A stretch of 64,000 bases of DNA from an uncultured Clostridium sp. (GCA_946498245.1 CAMMNN010000007.1:1-64000); one strand, 5' to 3'. Shown: positions 43,536 through 53,865, counted from the first letter of the stretch. Translations and numbers: made by a program. The notes: a model not told the origin generated them from the sequence alone.

Positions 43536-43571
43536 AGACTCCTGCTTTGCAGGATTCTCCGCCTGCGGCTG
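43536..43571 (+). repeat. 3'-end hairpin element, copy 2 (right)
   Basis: TCCTGC-TTT-GCAGGA (43540-43554) is followed by TCTCCGCCTGCGGC. It aligns in reverse orientation with the element at 41443-41478. It begins 2 bases after the stop codon of the preceding gene. With copy 1 it forms an inverted pair around a segment of about 2.1 kb. Confidence 0.6.
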
Positions 43572-43619
43572 GCGCATAAATACTTACTATACTTTATGAA
43601 AGAACGAGGATAAACACAA

Positions 43620-44249
43620 ATGGAAAATGTTATGATTTTCGACCACCCACTGATCCAGCATAAGATTTCCAAATTGAGGGATAAAAACACAGGTACCAAT
43701 GAATTTCGCGCTTTAATCGAAGAGATCGCTATGTTAATGGGCTATGAAGCCCTCCGGGATCTTCCGTTGGAAAACGTAGAGGTGGAAACTCCCATTGAAA
43801 CCTGCATGACCCCTATGATTGCCGGCCGCAAGCTGGCCGTAGTTCCCATCCTCAGAGCCGGTTTGGGAATGGTAAACGGCATTCTGGCCCTGGTTCCCTC
43901 TGCAAAAGTCGGCCATATCGGACTTTACCGGGACGAGGTGACTCATGAGCCCCACGAGTATTACTGCAAGCTCCCCAACCCCATTGAGGAGAGAACCATT
44001 ATTGTTACGGACCCTATGCTTGCCACAGGCGGATCCGCTGTGGCCGCTGTGGATTTTATTAAATCTCACGGAGGCAAGAAAATTAAATTTATGTCCATTA
44101 TTGCTGCTCCCGAAGGCCTGAAGAGGCTTCAGGCGGCCCATCCCGACGTTCAGGTATACGTAGGCTGTCTGGATCGCTGTCTCAATGAAAATGCCTACAT
44201 CTGTCCGGGGCTGGGGGATGCCGGAGATCGGATTTTCGGCACGAAATAA
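43620..44249 (+). CDS. upp: Uracil phosphoribosyltransferase
   Basis: The 209-residue salvage enzyme converts uracil and PRPP to UMP. The PRPP-binding loop is in [35 protein letters not shown] and the C-terminal [17 protein letters not shown] are diagnostic of Upp. GAGGA lies about 10 bases before the ATG. It stands alone, convergent with the SNF transporter with only 4 bases between stop codons. Confidence 0.97.
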   Translation: MENVMIFDHPLIQHKISKLRDKNTGTNEFRALIEEIAMLMGYEALRDLPLENVEVETPIETCMTPMIAGRKLAVVPILRAGLGMVNGILALVPSAKVGHIGLYRDEVTHEPHEYYCKLPNPIEERTIIVTDPMLATGGSAVAAVDFIKSHGGKKIKFMSIIAAPEGLKRLQAAHPDVQVYVGCLDRCLNENAYICPGLGDAGDRIFGTK

Positions 44250-44253
44250 AGGC

Positions 44254-45597
44254 TTAGCCAATTCCTTTTAAGATTACGCTAAATGCCAGAATCAAAAGGG
44301 CCAGAGGGACATACAGGTACTGGGCGGCAGCTTTGTACCACGTTCCCAAAGGCCTTTTTCTTCCTTTATTCAGTTCTTTTAAAATCTTTTCTGCCCCGGT
44401 GACCCAGTAGATCATAAGGGCTCCCACAACGGCTCCCAAGGGCACTGCATATATGGTTATAAAATCCATCCATTTTCCCAACGTTACCTCTGATTCCAGG
44501 CAGATTCCCCCTGCCATAACCGCCAGTCCCGTTACAGCTACAGCCTGACGCCTGCTCATGCCAAGGCGTTCCTGAACTGCTTCCCCGCAGGTTTCAAAAA
44601 GGTTTACCATAGACGTAATTCCGGCAAAGAAAACGGACAGGAAAAACAAAACAGCTATAAGACGGCCGCCGGCAATTTGAGAAAAAACCGCCGGCAAAGC
44701 TATAAATAGCAGCGCTGGCCCGGTATCCAATCCTTCCCTCATGGCAAAGACAGCGGGAATCACCACAAATCCTGCCAGAAGGGCGGCCAGACTATCCAGA
44801 AGGGCTGTCGCCGCTGCCGCAAAAGGAATGTCTTCTTCCGGATCCAGATAGCTTCCATAAGTGATCATGCCGGCTCCTGCTATTGACAGAGAAAAGAAGG
44901 CCTGTCCCATGGCCATGATCCAGGTATCTCCCCGGGCCAAACGGCTCCAGTCAGGAATCAGAAGGTACCGGTATCCTTCTGCCGCCCCTTCCAGAAAAAA
45001 CACCCGGATTCCTAAAAAAAGAAATAATAAGAAAAAGGCCGGCATGATCATTCGGCTGATCCCTTCAATTCCTTTTAAAACACCGCCAAAAAGAATAGCC
45101 ATGGTTAAAATAACGGCAAGGCCGTTCCAGCCTATGCTGCCGAAAGGTCCTGCCGCCCTGGCAAAATACTCCGCCGCATTTTCCTGGAAGATTTGCCCCG
45201 TCAAAGCCCCCCAGATGTACCGGAGAACCCAGCCGGTAATGACGCTGTAGCCCATGGCGATTCCCAGAGAGCCAAAAAGCGGAATGACGCCCCAAAAGGC
45301 GCCGCCCCGCTTTCCTCTGGATTTAACCGCATACTCATAGGCCCCGAAAGGACCGCTTCCCGTCAGCCGGCCCAAAGCAAATTCTCCGGCCAAACCAATG
45401 ATTCCAAATAATATGGCAAATCCAAAATACAGTAAAAGGAACGCTGCCCCGCCGTACTGTCCTGTCCGGTAAGGAAACATCCAGATGTTCCCTATGCCTA
45501 TGGCGGATCCGGCTGACGCCAGAATAAATCCCAGGCGTGAGCCAAACCGGCCTTTTCTCTTCCGTGGAGTGTCTTTTTCTGTTTTTTTCTCTGCCAT
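44254..45597 (-). CDS. Sodium-dependent SNF-family transporter
   Basis: The 447-residue protein has about 11 membrane helices and the neurotransmitter:sodium symporter start FILASAGSAIGIGNIWMFPYRTGQYGG, cut here by its GSA(I/V)GLGNxWRFP-like pattern, with unwound TM1 residues for Na and substrate. Later LALAxxx-like helices and FAGITSMVNLFE are also typical. Bacterial relatives such as LeuT and MhsT import amino acids. The substrate is likely an amino acid, but which one is not visible. It starts 14 bases after the beta-helix acyltransferase-like gene on the same strand. Confidence 0.88.
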   Translation of the reverse strand: MAEKKTEKDTPRKRKGRFGSRLGFILASAGSAIGIGNIWMFPYRTGQYGGAAFLLLYFGFAILFGIIGLAGEFALGRLTGSGPFGAYEYAVKSRGKRGGAFWGVIPLFGSLGIAMGYSVITGWVLRYIWGALTGQIFQENAAEYFARAAGPFGSIGWNGLAVILTMAILFGGVLKGIEGISRMIMPAFFLLFLFLGIRVFFLEGAAEGYRYLLIPDWSRLARGDTWIMAMGQAFFSLSIAGAGMITYGSYLDPEEDIPFAAAATALLDSLAALLAGFVVIPAVFAMREGLDTGPALLFIALPAVFSQIAGGRLIAVLFFLSVFFAGITSMVNLFETCGEAVQERLGMSRRQAVAVTGLAVMAGGICLESEVTLGKWMDFITIYAVPLGAVVGALMIYWVTGAEKILKELNKGRKRPLGTWYKAAAQYLYVPLALLILAFSVILKGIG

Positions 45598-45611
45598 TTA
45601 TCCCTCCGGCA

Positions 45612-46283
45612 TTACTGTTTTTCTGCGATCTCTCCGCGTTTTTTATAAATTGAGTGAGCGTCTACACAGCCGCGGACACTGGAAAGAGGATAGATATTGG
45701 ATTCCCTTCCGATTACGGTACCGGGATTTAAAACGGAACCGCAGCCTACCTCTACATTGTCCCCAATCATGGCGCCGAATTTTTTCAGCCCCGTCTCAAT
45801 GTCTCCGTCAGCGGCGTGTACTTTTACCAGGCATTTATCAGACTTTACATTAGAGGTAATGGAGCCTGCGCCCATATGGGCCTTATAGCCTAATATGGAG
45901 TCCCCCACATAATTGTAGTGTGGAACCTGCACCTTATTAAATAAAATGACATTCTTTAACTCTGTAGAATTGCCTACTACCGCTCCTTCGCCTACCAGGA
46001 TTTTTCCTCTCAGGAAGGCGCAGTGGCGGATTTCCGCCCCGGCTCCGATAATGGCCGGCCCCGTAATGCTGGCAGTGGGCGCCACTTTTGCGGTTTTGTG
46101 GATCCATACGTTTTCGCCTTCTTTGCGGTACTCTTCTTCTGAAAGGCTTTCTCCCAGCTTCTGGACAAACTCTCCAATCTGGGCCAGCACTTCCCAGGGA
46201 TAAGTACAGGATTTCATTAAATCCGCAGCCAGGGTCTGAGACAGATCATAAAGATCTGTTATTTTCATTTCCTCTTGTTTCAT
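45612..46283 (-). CDS. Left-handed beta-helix (hexapeptide repeat) acyltransferase-like protein
   Basis: The 223-residue protein has an N-terminal helical region followed by a hexapeptide-repeat beta-helix from about residue 65: IHKTAKVAPTASITGPAIIG, then AEIRHCAFLRGKILVGEGAVVG. It resembles the C-terminal acetyltransferase half of GlmU without a nucleotidyltransferase half, and such clostridial proteins are often labelled UDP-GlcNAc pyrophosphorylase-like. The nucleotidyltransferase activity should therefore be absent, and the acyl acceptor is unknown. GGAGGAACGTAT precedes the ATG. It overlaps topB by 4 bases. Confidence 0.78.
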   Translation of the reverse strand: MKQEEMKITDLYDLSQTLAADLMKSCTYPWEVLAQIGEFVQKLGESLSEEEYRKEGENVWIHKTAKVAPTASITGPAIIGAGAEIRHCAFLRGKILVGEGAVVGNSTELKNVILFNKVQVPHYNYVGDSILGYKAHMGAGSITSNVKSDKCLVKVHAADGDIETGLKKFGAMIGDNVEVGCGSVLNPGTVIGRESNIYPLSSVRGCVDAHSIYKKRGEIAEKQ

Positions 46284-48316
46284 ATACGTTCCTCCTCTTT
46301 CTTTCCCTTCTTATAATATACCATTTCCCTGTCAAAACATTCACGCAGGGCGTATTGGTTTTGAAGTTTTTGTACACTGTAGGTCCGGCCTGCTACGAAC
46401 CGCTCCAGCTTTTCCATATATTCCTCTGATGTAATGGTTCCTTCCGCCACATAGGTAAGCCCTTTCTCCCAGCTTGCCGTCAGCTCCGGGTTTAAAAGAG
46501 GGCGAATGGACGATTCCACTACGTCATATATCATTTCCCCTAAAAGAGTAGGGGTAATTACCTGGGTCTTTTTGTTAAGGGCCAGATACTTAATATTGAC
46601 CAATTTCTTTAAGATCTCAGCCCTGGTAGCGCTTGTACCGATACCGCTCCCCTTTATCTGAGCCCTTAGCTCTTCGTCTTCAATAAGCTGTCCGGCATTT
46701 TCCATGGCTAAAATCATGGAACCGGAGGTATACCGTTTCGGCGGGGAGGTTTCCCCCTCCTTTACTGCCAAAGCGTAAAGATTAAGAATATTTCCCTTTT
46801 TCAAGGCCTTTAAAAAGGCTATAAGAGCCGGAGAAAGAGCAGGCTTTCCTTCTTCCTTTTCCGTTTCCTGGCGGTTTTTACTTCCGCTTCCCGCCACCTT
46901 TAAATAGCCCTCAGATTCCAGAATACGGAAATTGGCAAAAAAACATTCCTCCTGCCTTTTAACCGTGACACCGTATTTTTGATAAATAGCCGGCGGATAA
47001 AAAATACTGAGGAACCGGCGGCAGATAAGGTCGTAAACCCCCCGGGACATTCCTTTTAAAGATCCCAGGGCTCCCAGGCCTTGGCCTGTGGGAATCATAG
47101 CGTAATGATCCGTAATCTGCTTGTCATTGGTGTAGCGGCTCCTGGCGATTTTCTCATAAGACTTTTCCTCTAAAATCTCTTTGGCAAAGGCCGCCATAGG
47201 TTCATAGGAAACCAGCCCATTAATATTTTTCCGGATTACTTTGGCCACGGCGCTGGACAGTACCCTGGCGTCAGTTCGCGGATAGGTTATCAGCTTTTTT
47301 TCGTACAGCTCCTGGGCTATTTTCAGAGTTTCATCAGGACTGATTTTAAACATTTTAGAGCAGTCATTCTGAAGCTCCGCCAGATTATAAAGCAGGGGAG
47401 GATTTTTCGTTTCCTTCTTTCGCTCTACAGACTGGACTGTACTTTCTCCCGGCAAAGGGCCCAGGGAGGCAATGAGGGCCTCCGCGTCCTTTTTCTCCTT
47501 AAAACCGTTCTCCTTATATAAAGCCGGAGTCTGGTAGTACCGGGATCCTTCTATGGCCCGCCACTCTCCTTCAAAGGAAATATCCTCGCCTTCTCCGGTT
47601 TCTCCAGAAGGCCCAAATGTTCCTATAACCCGATAAAAAGGCGTTTTTACAAAGGTCCGGATCTCCCGTTCCCGGCGGACAGCCATCCCCAGCACGCAGG
47701 TCATAACCCGGCCCACAGAGATTACGGTGTATTTGGTACGCATAAAGCTGGAGAGAGTCTGACCGTATTTTAAGGTCAGGACTCTGGAAAAATTAATTCC
47801 CATCAGGTAGTCTTCCTTGGCCCTCAGATATGCCGAAGCCGCCAGATTGTCGTAGTCGGATAAATCCTTTGCTTCCCGGATTCCCCGGAGAATCTCTTCC
47901 TCTGTCTGGGAGTCAATCCAAACTCTCCGGCGCTTTTTCCCTTTAACGCCGGCCATCTGTTCTACAAGGCGGTAGATATACTCTCCTTCCCGTCCCGAGT
48001 CGGTACAGACATAGATGGTTTCCACATCAGGCCGGTTTAAAAGGCTCTTTACAATTTTAAATTGTTTGGCCGTCCCGCTAATGAGTTCGTATTTAAATTC
48101 CTTCGGTATAAAAGGAAGGGTTTCCAGGCTCCAGCGCCTATAGCGCTCATCATAGGCTTCCGGGTAGCTCATGGTCACCAAATGGCCCACACACCAGGTA
48201 ATAATGGTATCCCCTGATTCGATATAGCCGTCGTTTCTTTTTCCTCCAGCCTTTAATGCATTGGCAAATTCCTGGGCCACACTGGGCTTTTCTGCAATAA
48301 ACAGCGATTTTCCCAT
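46280..48316 (-). CDS. topB: DNA topoisomerase III
   Basis: The 678-residue type IA topoisomerase decatenates and relaxes DNA through single-strand passage. The TOPRIM part (MGKSLFIAEKPSVAQEFANAL; VCTDSGREGEYIYR) and the catalytic tyrosine in LITYPRTDARVLSS are clear. No C-terminal zinc fingers are present, which separates it from TopA. The housekeeping-like neighbours suggest a chromosomal copy, although TopB is also frequent on conjugative elements, of which I see no other genes here. Confidence 0.93.
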   Translation of the reverse strand: MGKSLFIAEKPSVAQEFANALKAGGKRNDGYIESGDTIITWCVGHLVTMSYPEAYDERYRRWSLETLPFIPKEFKYELISGTAKQFKIVKSLLNRPDVETIYVCTDSGREGEYIYRLVEQMAGVKGKKRRRVWIDSQTEEEILRGIREAKDLSDYDNLAASAYLRAKEDYLMGINFSRVLTLKYGQTLSSFMRTKYTVISVGRVMTCVLGMAVRREREIRTFVKTPFYRVIGTFGPSGETGEGEDISFEGEWRAIEGSRYYQTPALYKENGFKEKKDAEALIASLGPLPGESTVQSVERKKETKNPPLLYNLAELQNDCSKMFKISPDETLKIAQELYEKKLITYPRTDARVLSSAVAKVIRKNINGLVSYEPMAAFAKEILEEKSYEKIARSRYTNDKQITDHYAMIPTGQGLGALGSLKGMSRGVYDLICRRFLSIFYPPAIYQKYGVTVKRQEECFFANFRILESEGYLKVAGSGSKNRQETEKEEGKPALSPALIAFLKALKKGNILNLYALAVKEGETSPPKRYTSGSMILAMENAGQLIEDEELRAQIKGSGIGTSATRAEILKKLVNIKYLALNKKTQVITPTLLGEMIYDVVESSIRPLLNPELTASWEKGLTYVAEGTITSEEYMEKLERFVAGRTYSVQKLQNQYALRECFDREMVYYKKGKKEEERI

Positions 48317-48328
48317 TCCATCCCTCTT

Positions 48329-49225
48329 TTATTCTTTCTTCTTTTTCGGACGATACTCCGATATGATTACAGCGGCAAACATCAGTGCGCAGCCAGCCAG
48401 CAGCTTTACGGTAATGGGATCTCCTAAAAATATTACGGAGAACACCAGGCCGAAAACGGATTCAAAGGACAGCAAAATGGAAGACGTATTGGGGGTCAGA
48501 TACTTTTGCCCCGCAGTCTGCAGCAGAAATCCCACCATTGTGCTGCAGATTCCCAGATAGAGAAGGCCCGTCATAAGGCTTCCGTTAAGGATTGAAAGAT
48601 CCGGGCTTCCCTCTAAGAAAGGAGCCAGAATCCAGCCCAGAGCCGCGCTGGCCGCCATCTGTACCGTAGTAAGGCGCACCGGGCTGAGAGTTTCCGTATA
48701 CCGATCAATAAAAACGATATGAACCGCAAAAAAGAGCCCGCAGATTAAGGTCAGAAAATCCCCAAGATTAATGGAAAAATCTCCCTCCAAAGACAGCAAG
48801 CCCAGGCCCAGCACAGCAATAAGAGCTGCACCGATATTGCGCACCGCAGGCTTCTTTCCGTTAAAAATCCAATGAAGGAAGGGGACAATGATCACGTACA
48901 GAGTCGTAATAAAGGCATTCTTGCTTGCCGTAGTGTATTTCAGCCCGTAAGTCTGGAAAAGATAGCTAATAAAGAGAAAGACTCCCAGAATCGCTCCGCA
49001 GCGAAGATCCTTCCTGGACATTTTCCGGTTCTGAGGCCAAAATACCGCTGTCATGCAAACCGCAGCTATGGAAAAGCGCAGGGCCAGCAAATAACAGGGG
49101 GAAATGAAATCTACGGAGTTTTTCATAACCACAAAGGCGCTGCCCCAGATAATGGTTGTCAGGATCAGTCCGCTTCCTGCCAGCAGTTTTACTTTTTGGG
49201 AATGTTCTTTTGCTTGTTCACTCAT
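48329..49225 (-). CDS. EamA/DMT-family transporter
   Basis: The 298-residue protein has ten predicted membrane helices in two EamA repeats. Landmarks are GLILTTIIWGSAFVVMKNSV at the first repeat, TASKNAFITTLYVIIVP, and the second-repeat LLLSFESVFGLVFSVIFLGD. The family exports or exchanges amino acids and other metabolites. The specific substrate is unknown. It starts upstream of topB with 12 bases between, so the two may be co-transcribed. Confidence 0.88.
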   Translation of the reverse strand: MSEQAKEHSQKVKLLAGSGLILTTIIWGSAFVVMKNSVDFISPCYLLALRFSIAAVCMTAVFWPQNRKMSRKDLRCGAILGVFLFISYLFQTYGLKYTTASKNAFITTLYVIIVPFLHWIFNGKKPAVRNIGAALIAVLGLGLLSLEGDFSINLGDFLTLICGLFFAVHIVFIDRYTETLSPVRLTTVQMAASAALGWILAPFLEGSPDLSILNGSLMTGLLYLGICSTMVGFLLQTAGQKYLTPNTSSILLSFESVFGLVFSVIFLGDPITVKLLAGCALMFAAVIISEYRPKKKKE

Positions 49226-49273
49226 TGGTTTCTAAGTCCTTTCGTCCTGTCCGTTCATTTCTGCGTAATACAG

Positions 49274-49302
49274 AAAAGGGGCTGCCGCCCAGGGCAGCAG
49301 CC
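49274..49302 (-). terminator. Terminator after galM
   Basis: On the minus strand GGCTGCTGCC and GGCGGCAGCC form a strong 10-bp stem around 3 bases, followed by CCTTTTCTG. It lies about 55 bases after the galM stop. Confidence 0.8.
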
Positions 49303-49356
49303 TTATTACATAAAAATCTCCGGCGGGGCACACTCCGCCCAGAGGCAAATGTGTCC

Positions 49357-50418
49357 CTATGATACATAAAACCGGTATACGGTAGTCGTATCGTACTCCT
49401 CTCCTGCTTTCAGTATGGGAGAGGGGAATTGAGGCTTATTGATCGCATCCGGATAATACTGGGTTTCAAAGCAGTAAGCGTGGCGGGGGCCATACTGTGC
49501 TCCGCCTTTACCGGGCAAATCGCCTTTTAAACCGTTGGCTGTGTAAAACTGCATTCCCGGAAGATCCGTATAAACTTCCATTACCCGTCCTGTCCCCGGA
49601 TCCACAGCTTTCGCGCTGAGAGCCAGTTCTCCCGCCTTGTGGTTGAGAACCCAGTTATGGTCAAAGCCTCCGGCCATTTCAAGCTGTGCAAAGTCCGCTT
49701 CAATATCCTGACCGATGGTTTTCAATTCTGTGAAATCCATGGGAGTTCCTGCCACAGGGGCAATCTCTCCCGTTGGAATAGAGGTGTCGTCCGCCGGCGT
49801 ATAGGAATCCGCGTCAATCCACACCTTCTGCTCCAAAATATCGGGGCAGTCGTGGCCAGCCAGATTAAAGTAGCTGTGATTGGTAAAGTTCGCAATGGTG
49901 TCCGCGTCAGAAACCATCTGATAACGGATTACCAAACTGTCGTCCCCAGTCAGGGTGTATGTAATGGAAATGCTGGCATTGCCGGGATAGCCCTGATCCC
50001 CGTCAGGACTTGCCAGGGTAAACCTTACCCGGCTTCCCAGCTCCGCTTCCTCCGCTTCTGCCTCCCAGATCCGGTTGTGGTACAAATCCGGAGCGCTGTG
50101 GAGGTTATTTACCCCCTTGTTATTTTTAAACAGCTCATAGGTCTTTCCGTTAAGGGTAAAGGTCCCCCCGCCGATGCGGTTGGCATTTCGGCCAATGGGA
50201 GCCCCAAAATGAGGCGGGTTTTTTCTGTAAAGTTCCAGATTGTCGTAGCCTAAAACTACGTCTCCTAAATTTCCGTCCCGATCCTTTACCAGCATATGGG
50301 TCCATGTAGCCCCCAAAGTGATAAAACTGGCGGAGGTTCCGTTTTCATTGGTCAACGTATACATCTCCACCTCTGTGCCGTCCGGCATAACCCCGTAAGG
50401 CGCTTTTGTTACTGACAT
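49357..50418 (-). CDS. galM: Aldose 1-epimerase (galactose mutarotase family)
   Basis: The 353-residue enzyme interconverts alpha and beta anomers of hexoses such as galactose and glucose. Conserved parts include FGAPIGRNANRIGGGTF, LHSAPDLYHNRIWEAE, and NHSYFNLAGHDCPDIL with the catalytic histidine; a glutamate in HAYCFETQYYPDAIN serves as general base. There is no signal peptide, so it is cytosolic. It follows asd by 22 bases but is functionally unrelated; it could support the GH2 and beta-glucoside modules. Confidence 0.94.
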   Translation of the reverse strand: MSVTKAPYGVMPDGTEVEMYTLTNENGTSASFITLGATWTHMLVKDRDGNLGDVVLGYDNLELYRKNPPHFGAPIGRNANRIGGGTFTLNGKTYELFKNNKGVNNLHSAPDLYHNRIWEAEAEEAELGSRVRFTLASPDGDQGYPGNASISITYTLTGDDSLVIRYQMVSDADTIANFTNHSYFNLAGHDCPDILEQKVWIDADSYTPADDTSIPTGEIAPVAGTPMDFTELKTIGQDIEADFAQLEMAGGFDHNWVLNHKAGELALSAKAVDPGTGRVMEVYTDLPGMQFYTANGLKGDLPGKGGAQYGPRHAYCFETQYYPDAINKPQFPSPILKAGEEYDTTTVYRFYVS

Positions 50419-50440
50419 AATTCCTTCCCCCTTTTACTTT

Positions 50441-51526
50441 TTATTTTGCCTGAATATAGCCCTGTGCAGTCAGAAGCTCCGCGCACAGGACAGCTCCGCC
50501 GGCCGCCCCGCGGACAGTATTGTGGGATAAACCGACAAATTTATAATCGTATACTGTGTCCTCTCTCAGACGGCCTACGGAGATCCCCATTCCCTTTTCA
50601 AAGTCTACGTCCATGGTCACCTGGGGACGGTTATCCTCTTCCAGATACTGGATAAACTGCTTAGGTGCGCTGGGCAGCTCCAGCTCCTGGGGCAGTCCTT
50701 TAAAGGTTACCATCTTCTCAATGAGTTCCTCTTTAGAGGGTTTCTTTCTGAACTTTACGAAAACCGCAGCCGTATGGCCGTTTAAAACGGGCACACGAAT
50801 GCACTGGCAGGTGATGACAGGCTCCTTAGCCTTTACAATAACGCCGTCCTCAATGGTTCCCCAGATCCGCAGCGGCTCCTGTTCGCTCTTCTCTTCTTCT
50901 CCGCTGATAAAGGGAATGATATTGCCTTCCATTTCCGGCCAGTCTTTAAAGGTCTTTCCGGCTCCCGAAATGGCCTGATAGGTAGTAGCCACTACCTCGT
51001 AGGGTTCAAACTCTTTCCATGCCGTCAAAACCGGAGCGTAGCTCTGGATGGAGCAGTTGGGCTTTACCGCAATGAATCCGCGGGTAGTTCCCAGTCTCTT
51101 TTTCTGGAAATCAATAATCTGAAAATGCTCAGGATTGATCTCCGGCACTACCATAGGCACGTCCGGAGTCCATCGATGGGCGCTGTTATTGGAAACCACC
51201 GGAACTTCCGCCTTTGCGTACTCTTCCTCAATGGCTTTGATTTCCTCTTTGGACATATTGACTGCGCTGAAAACGAAATCAACGGTTTCCGCCACAGCCT
51301 TTACATCGCTGACATTCATAACCGTCAGCTTCTTTACGCCTTCCGGCATAGGAGTGTCCATTTTCCAGTTTTCCCCTACCGCCTCTTCATAAGTCTTTCC
51401 GGCAGAACGGGCGCTGGCGGCCACCGTCACCACCTCATACCAGGGGTGATTCTCCAAAAGCGCGATAAATCTCTGTCCAACCATACCAGTGGCGCCCAAA
51501 ACGCCGGCTTTTAATTTTCTTTCCAT
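50441..51526 (-). CDS. asd: Aspartate-semialdehyde dehydrogenase (archaeal/fungal-type)
   Basis: The 361-residue enzyme reduces aspartyl phosphate to the semialdehyde for lysine, diaminopimelate, threonine and methionine. It has the NADP-binding start LKAGVLGATGMVGQRF and the active-site cysteine in VKPNCSIQSYAPVL. The C-terminal LRED and SHNTVRGAAGGAVLCAELL (19 residues) is characteristic of the longer archaeal/fungal-like class found in many clostridia. It supplies the precursor for the DAP used by MurE in this window. Confidence 0.95.
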   Translation of the reverse strand: MERKLKAGVLGATGMVGQRFIALLENHPWYEVVTVAASARSAGKTYEEAVGENWKMDTPMPEGVKKLTVMNVSDVKAVAETVDFVFSAVNMSKEEIKAIEEEYAKAEVPVVSNNSAHRWTPDVPMVVPEINPEHFQIIDFQKKRLGTTRGFIAVKPNCSIQSYAPVLTAWKEFEPYEVVATTYQAISGAGKTFKDWPEMEGNIIPFISGEEEKSEQEPLRIWGTIEDGVIVKAKEPVITCQCIRVPVLNGHTAAVFVKFRKKPSKEELIEKMVTFKGLPQELELPSAPKQFIQYLEEDNRPQVTMDVDFEKGMGISVGRLREDTVYDYKFVGLSHNTVRGAAGGAVLCAELLTAQGYIQAK

Positions 51527-51569
51527 CCTTGCCTCTCTCCTCGTAAATTGGTTTTCTTACATGGTTTTT

Positions 51570-51598
51570 ATCCTATAACAATCCCATCTAAAATGCAA
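51570..51598 (-). promoter_or_regulatory. asd promoter
   Basis: TTGCAT (51593-51598) and TAGGAT (51570-51575) are 17 bases apart on the minus strand, in the gap between parC and asd. The short leader leaves no room for a lysine riboswitch. Confidence 0.5.
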
Positions 51599-51630
51599 CT
51601 ATTATTTTCCAGGTTTCCAAAAGTCTTTCC

Positions 51631-53865
51631 CTACAGCCGTACCTTGCTGCCTTTTCCGTCCCGTTTTGCCACCTTGAGGCGGTTTAAATGAACCTCTTTT
51701 TCTTTATAGGTGACGACAGGGCTGCTGCCAATGAGATACAAACGCTCCAGCTCTTCTCCGGACGCCAGCTTAATGCCCCGGACACCCCGGGAATTTTTCT
51801 TCATTTCCGGAATTTCTTCCAGAGCAAACCGCAGGAACACTCCGTTAGTCGTCTGGATAACCGCCTCAGTCTGATCTTCAGCCAAAAGAACTTCCGCCAC
51901 CTTGTCGCCCTCCTGCAGCTTTGTGGAGGCCACCGTGCGATTATTGGTTTCAAATTCCTGGGCCGGAACCTGTTTTACAAGGCCCATTCTGGTGGCAAAT
52001 ACCAGCTTTTTCTCCTTCATAAGCTCCGTGCAGGTCAGGCAGACGATTTCTTCCTTTGTTCCGTCATACTTGCTGAGATTATCAATGGGAACCCCTTTAT
52101 CCCGCAGTTTTCCCCAGGGAATATCTGCGGTTTTAATCTGGTGGAGATTTCCTAAATCCGTAAATACGGCAATCTTGCCATCGGTTTTGCAGGACAGGAC
52201 AAAACGGTGCTCCGCTCCGATAGTCTCCGCATTCTTCTCGTAAACCGAGGGTTCCAAAAGCTTGCAGTATCCGAAGCGATCCATTACGAATACCGCCTCT
52301 CTGACAGGAGCCGCTTCTTCCTCATATACCGCTTCTTTTCCGTCTTCAATACGGGTCTTTCTGGAGACGGCAAACTCCTCTTTTATCTGATCCAGGTCCT
52401 TTTTGATGACCTCGTCCATTTTATCCCTGCGTTCCAAAATCCCCTGATACTCTTTTATTTTGCGGAGGGTTTCCCGATGCTCTTTTTCCAGGGCCAGGAT
52501 TTCCAGGCCAATTAATTTATAAAGGCGCATTTCCAGAATTGCCGACGCCTGCTTTTCTGTAAAATGAAGCTTTTTCGCGTCCTCTTCAAAACCAGGGACC
52601 CTAAAGGTGATTTTGGAGGTATCTCCTTCCATAAGGCAGGCTTTGGCGTCTTTCAGATTTTTTGACCCCCGCAGCACAGCGATAATCAGGTCAATGACAT
52701 CGCAGGCAGCGATTAAGCCTTCCTGGATTTCCTTTTTATCCAGCTCCTTTTCCAAAAGGACGCTGTACTTTTTCTGGGTGTTCTCATACTGGAAGGTAAG
52801 GAAATTTTTTAAAATCCCCCTCAGGTTCAGTGTTTCAGGGCGGCCGCCGGCGATTGCCAGCATATTGACCCCAAACGTGTCCTCCAGCTTGGTTTTCTTA
52901 TAGAGAATATTTCGGATTTTATCAATATCCGCGTCCTTTTTCAGTTCCAGGACAATGCGGATCCCGTCTTTATTGGACTGGTTGGAAATGTCCACCACAT
53001 CAGGCAGCTTCTTTCCCTCGGCCAGCTCCGCAATATCCATAAGAAATTTGTTGATCCCCGCTCCAATCATGGTGTAGGGAATCTCAGTAATGACCAGTTT
53101 GTCCCGATCCGCCCGACGCTTTCCCAGCTCCACTTCCATTTTGCCCCGCAGCTTGATTTTTCCCGCCCCGGTTTCGTAAATGGAAAGGAGATCCTTTTTA
53201 TTGGCAATAATGCCCCCTGTGGGGAAATCCGGACCGGGCATCAGCTCCAGCATCTCTTCCGTCGTCATGTCCGGATTATCGATATAAGCCTTCACCAAAT
53301 CCGCCACTTCCCCCAGATTATGAGGGGGAATACTGGTGCTCATACCTACGGCAATTCCCTCGGAACCGTTAATCAAAAGGTTGGGAACCCGGACGGGAAG
53401 GACTTCCGGTTCTTTCTCCGTTTCATCATAATTGGGGACAAAATCCACTGTTTTGTCCAGATCCTTTAAATATACGTCTTCTGCAAATTTATTCAGTCTG
53501 GCTTCCGTATAACGCATGGCTGCGGCCCCGTCTCCCTCAATGGAGCCGAAGTTTCCATGGCCGTCTACCAATGGCATTCCTTTTTTAAATTCCTGGGACA
53601 ATACCACCAGGGTATCGTAAATGGAGCTGTCGCCGTGGGGATGGTATTTACCCATGGTATCGCCTACAATACGGGCCGATTTCCGGTGAGGTTTGTCGTG
53701 GCTGATATGCAGTTCGCTCATGTCGTAAAGCACACGCCGCTGTACCGGCTTTAAGCCGTCCCTGGCGTCAGGAATCGCCCTGGCCGTAATGACGCTCATG
53801 GAATAATTCATGTAGCTTCTCTGCATTTCTTCCGAATATTCTGTTTTTATAATTCTCTCTGCCAT
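51631..53865 (-). CDS. parC: Type II topoisomerase subunit A (topoisomerase IV-like)
   Basis: The 744-residue protein has the GyrA/ParC breakage-reunion domain: [29 protein letters not shown] cut by its usual spacing, and the catalytic tyrosine in [11 protein letters not shown] shortened C-terminal beta-pinwheel follows ([19 protein letters not shown]). I see no GyrA-box QRRGGKG motif, so strong DNA wrapping is unlikely and decatenation is the better guess. It follows the subunit B gene by 11 bases. In some clostridia this second pair is simply labelled gyrA/gyrB-like. Confidence 0.88.
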   Translation of the reverse strand: MAERIIKTEYSEEMQRSYMNYSMSVITARAIPDARDGLKPVQRRVLYDMSELHISHDKPHRKSARIVGDTMGKYHPHGDSSIYDTLVVLSQEFKKGMPLVDGHGNFGSIEGDGAAAMRYTEARLNKFAEDVYLKDLDKTVDFVPNYDETEKEPEVLPVRVPNLLINGSEGIAVGMSTSIPPHNLGEVADLVKAYIDNPDMTTEEMLELMPGPDFPTGGIIANKKDLLSIYETGAGKIKLRGKMEVELGKRRADRDKLVITEIPYTMIGAGINKFLMDIAELAEGKKLPDVVDISNQSNKDGIRIVLELKKDADIDKIRNILYKKTKLEDTFGVNMLAIAGGRPETLNLRGILKNFLTFQYENTQKKYSVLLEKELDKKEIQEGLIAACDVIDLIIAVLRGSKNLKDAKACLMEGDTSKITFRVPGFEEDAKKLHFTEKQASAILEMRLYKLIGLEILALEKEHRETLRKIKEYQGILERRDKMDEVIKKDLDQIKEEFAVSRKTRIEDGKEAVYEEEAAPVREAVFVMDRFGYCKLLEPSVYEKNAETIGAEHRFVLSCKTDGKIAVFTDLGNLHQIKTADIPWGKLRDKGVPIDNLSKYDGTKEEIVCLTCTELMKEKKLVFATRMGLVKQVPAQEFETNNRTVASTKLQEGDKVAEVLLAEDQTEAVIQTTNGVFLRFALEEIPEMKKNSRGVRGIKLASGEELERLYLIGSSPVVTYKEKEVHLNRLKVAKRDGKGSKVRL

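Noticed and set aside
49639-50253. Plus-strand open frame of 204 codons opposite galM
   Set aside because: A shadow of galM; no ribosome binding site or known motif.
51527-51630. Lysine riboswitch before asd
   Set aside because: Only about 100 bases separate parC and asd, and a promoter occupies the middle; too short for the aptamer.
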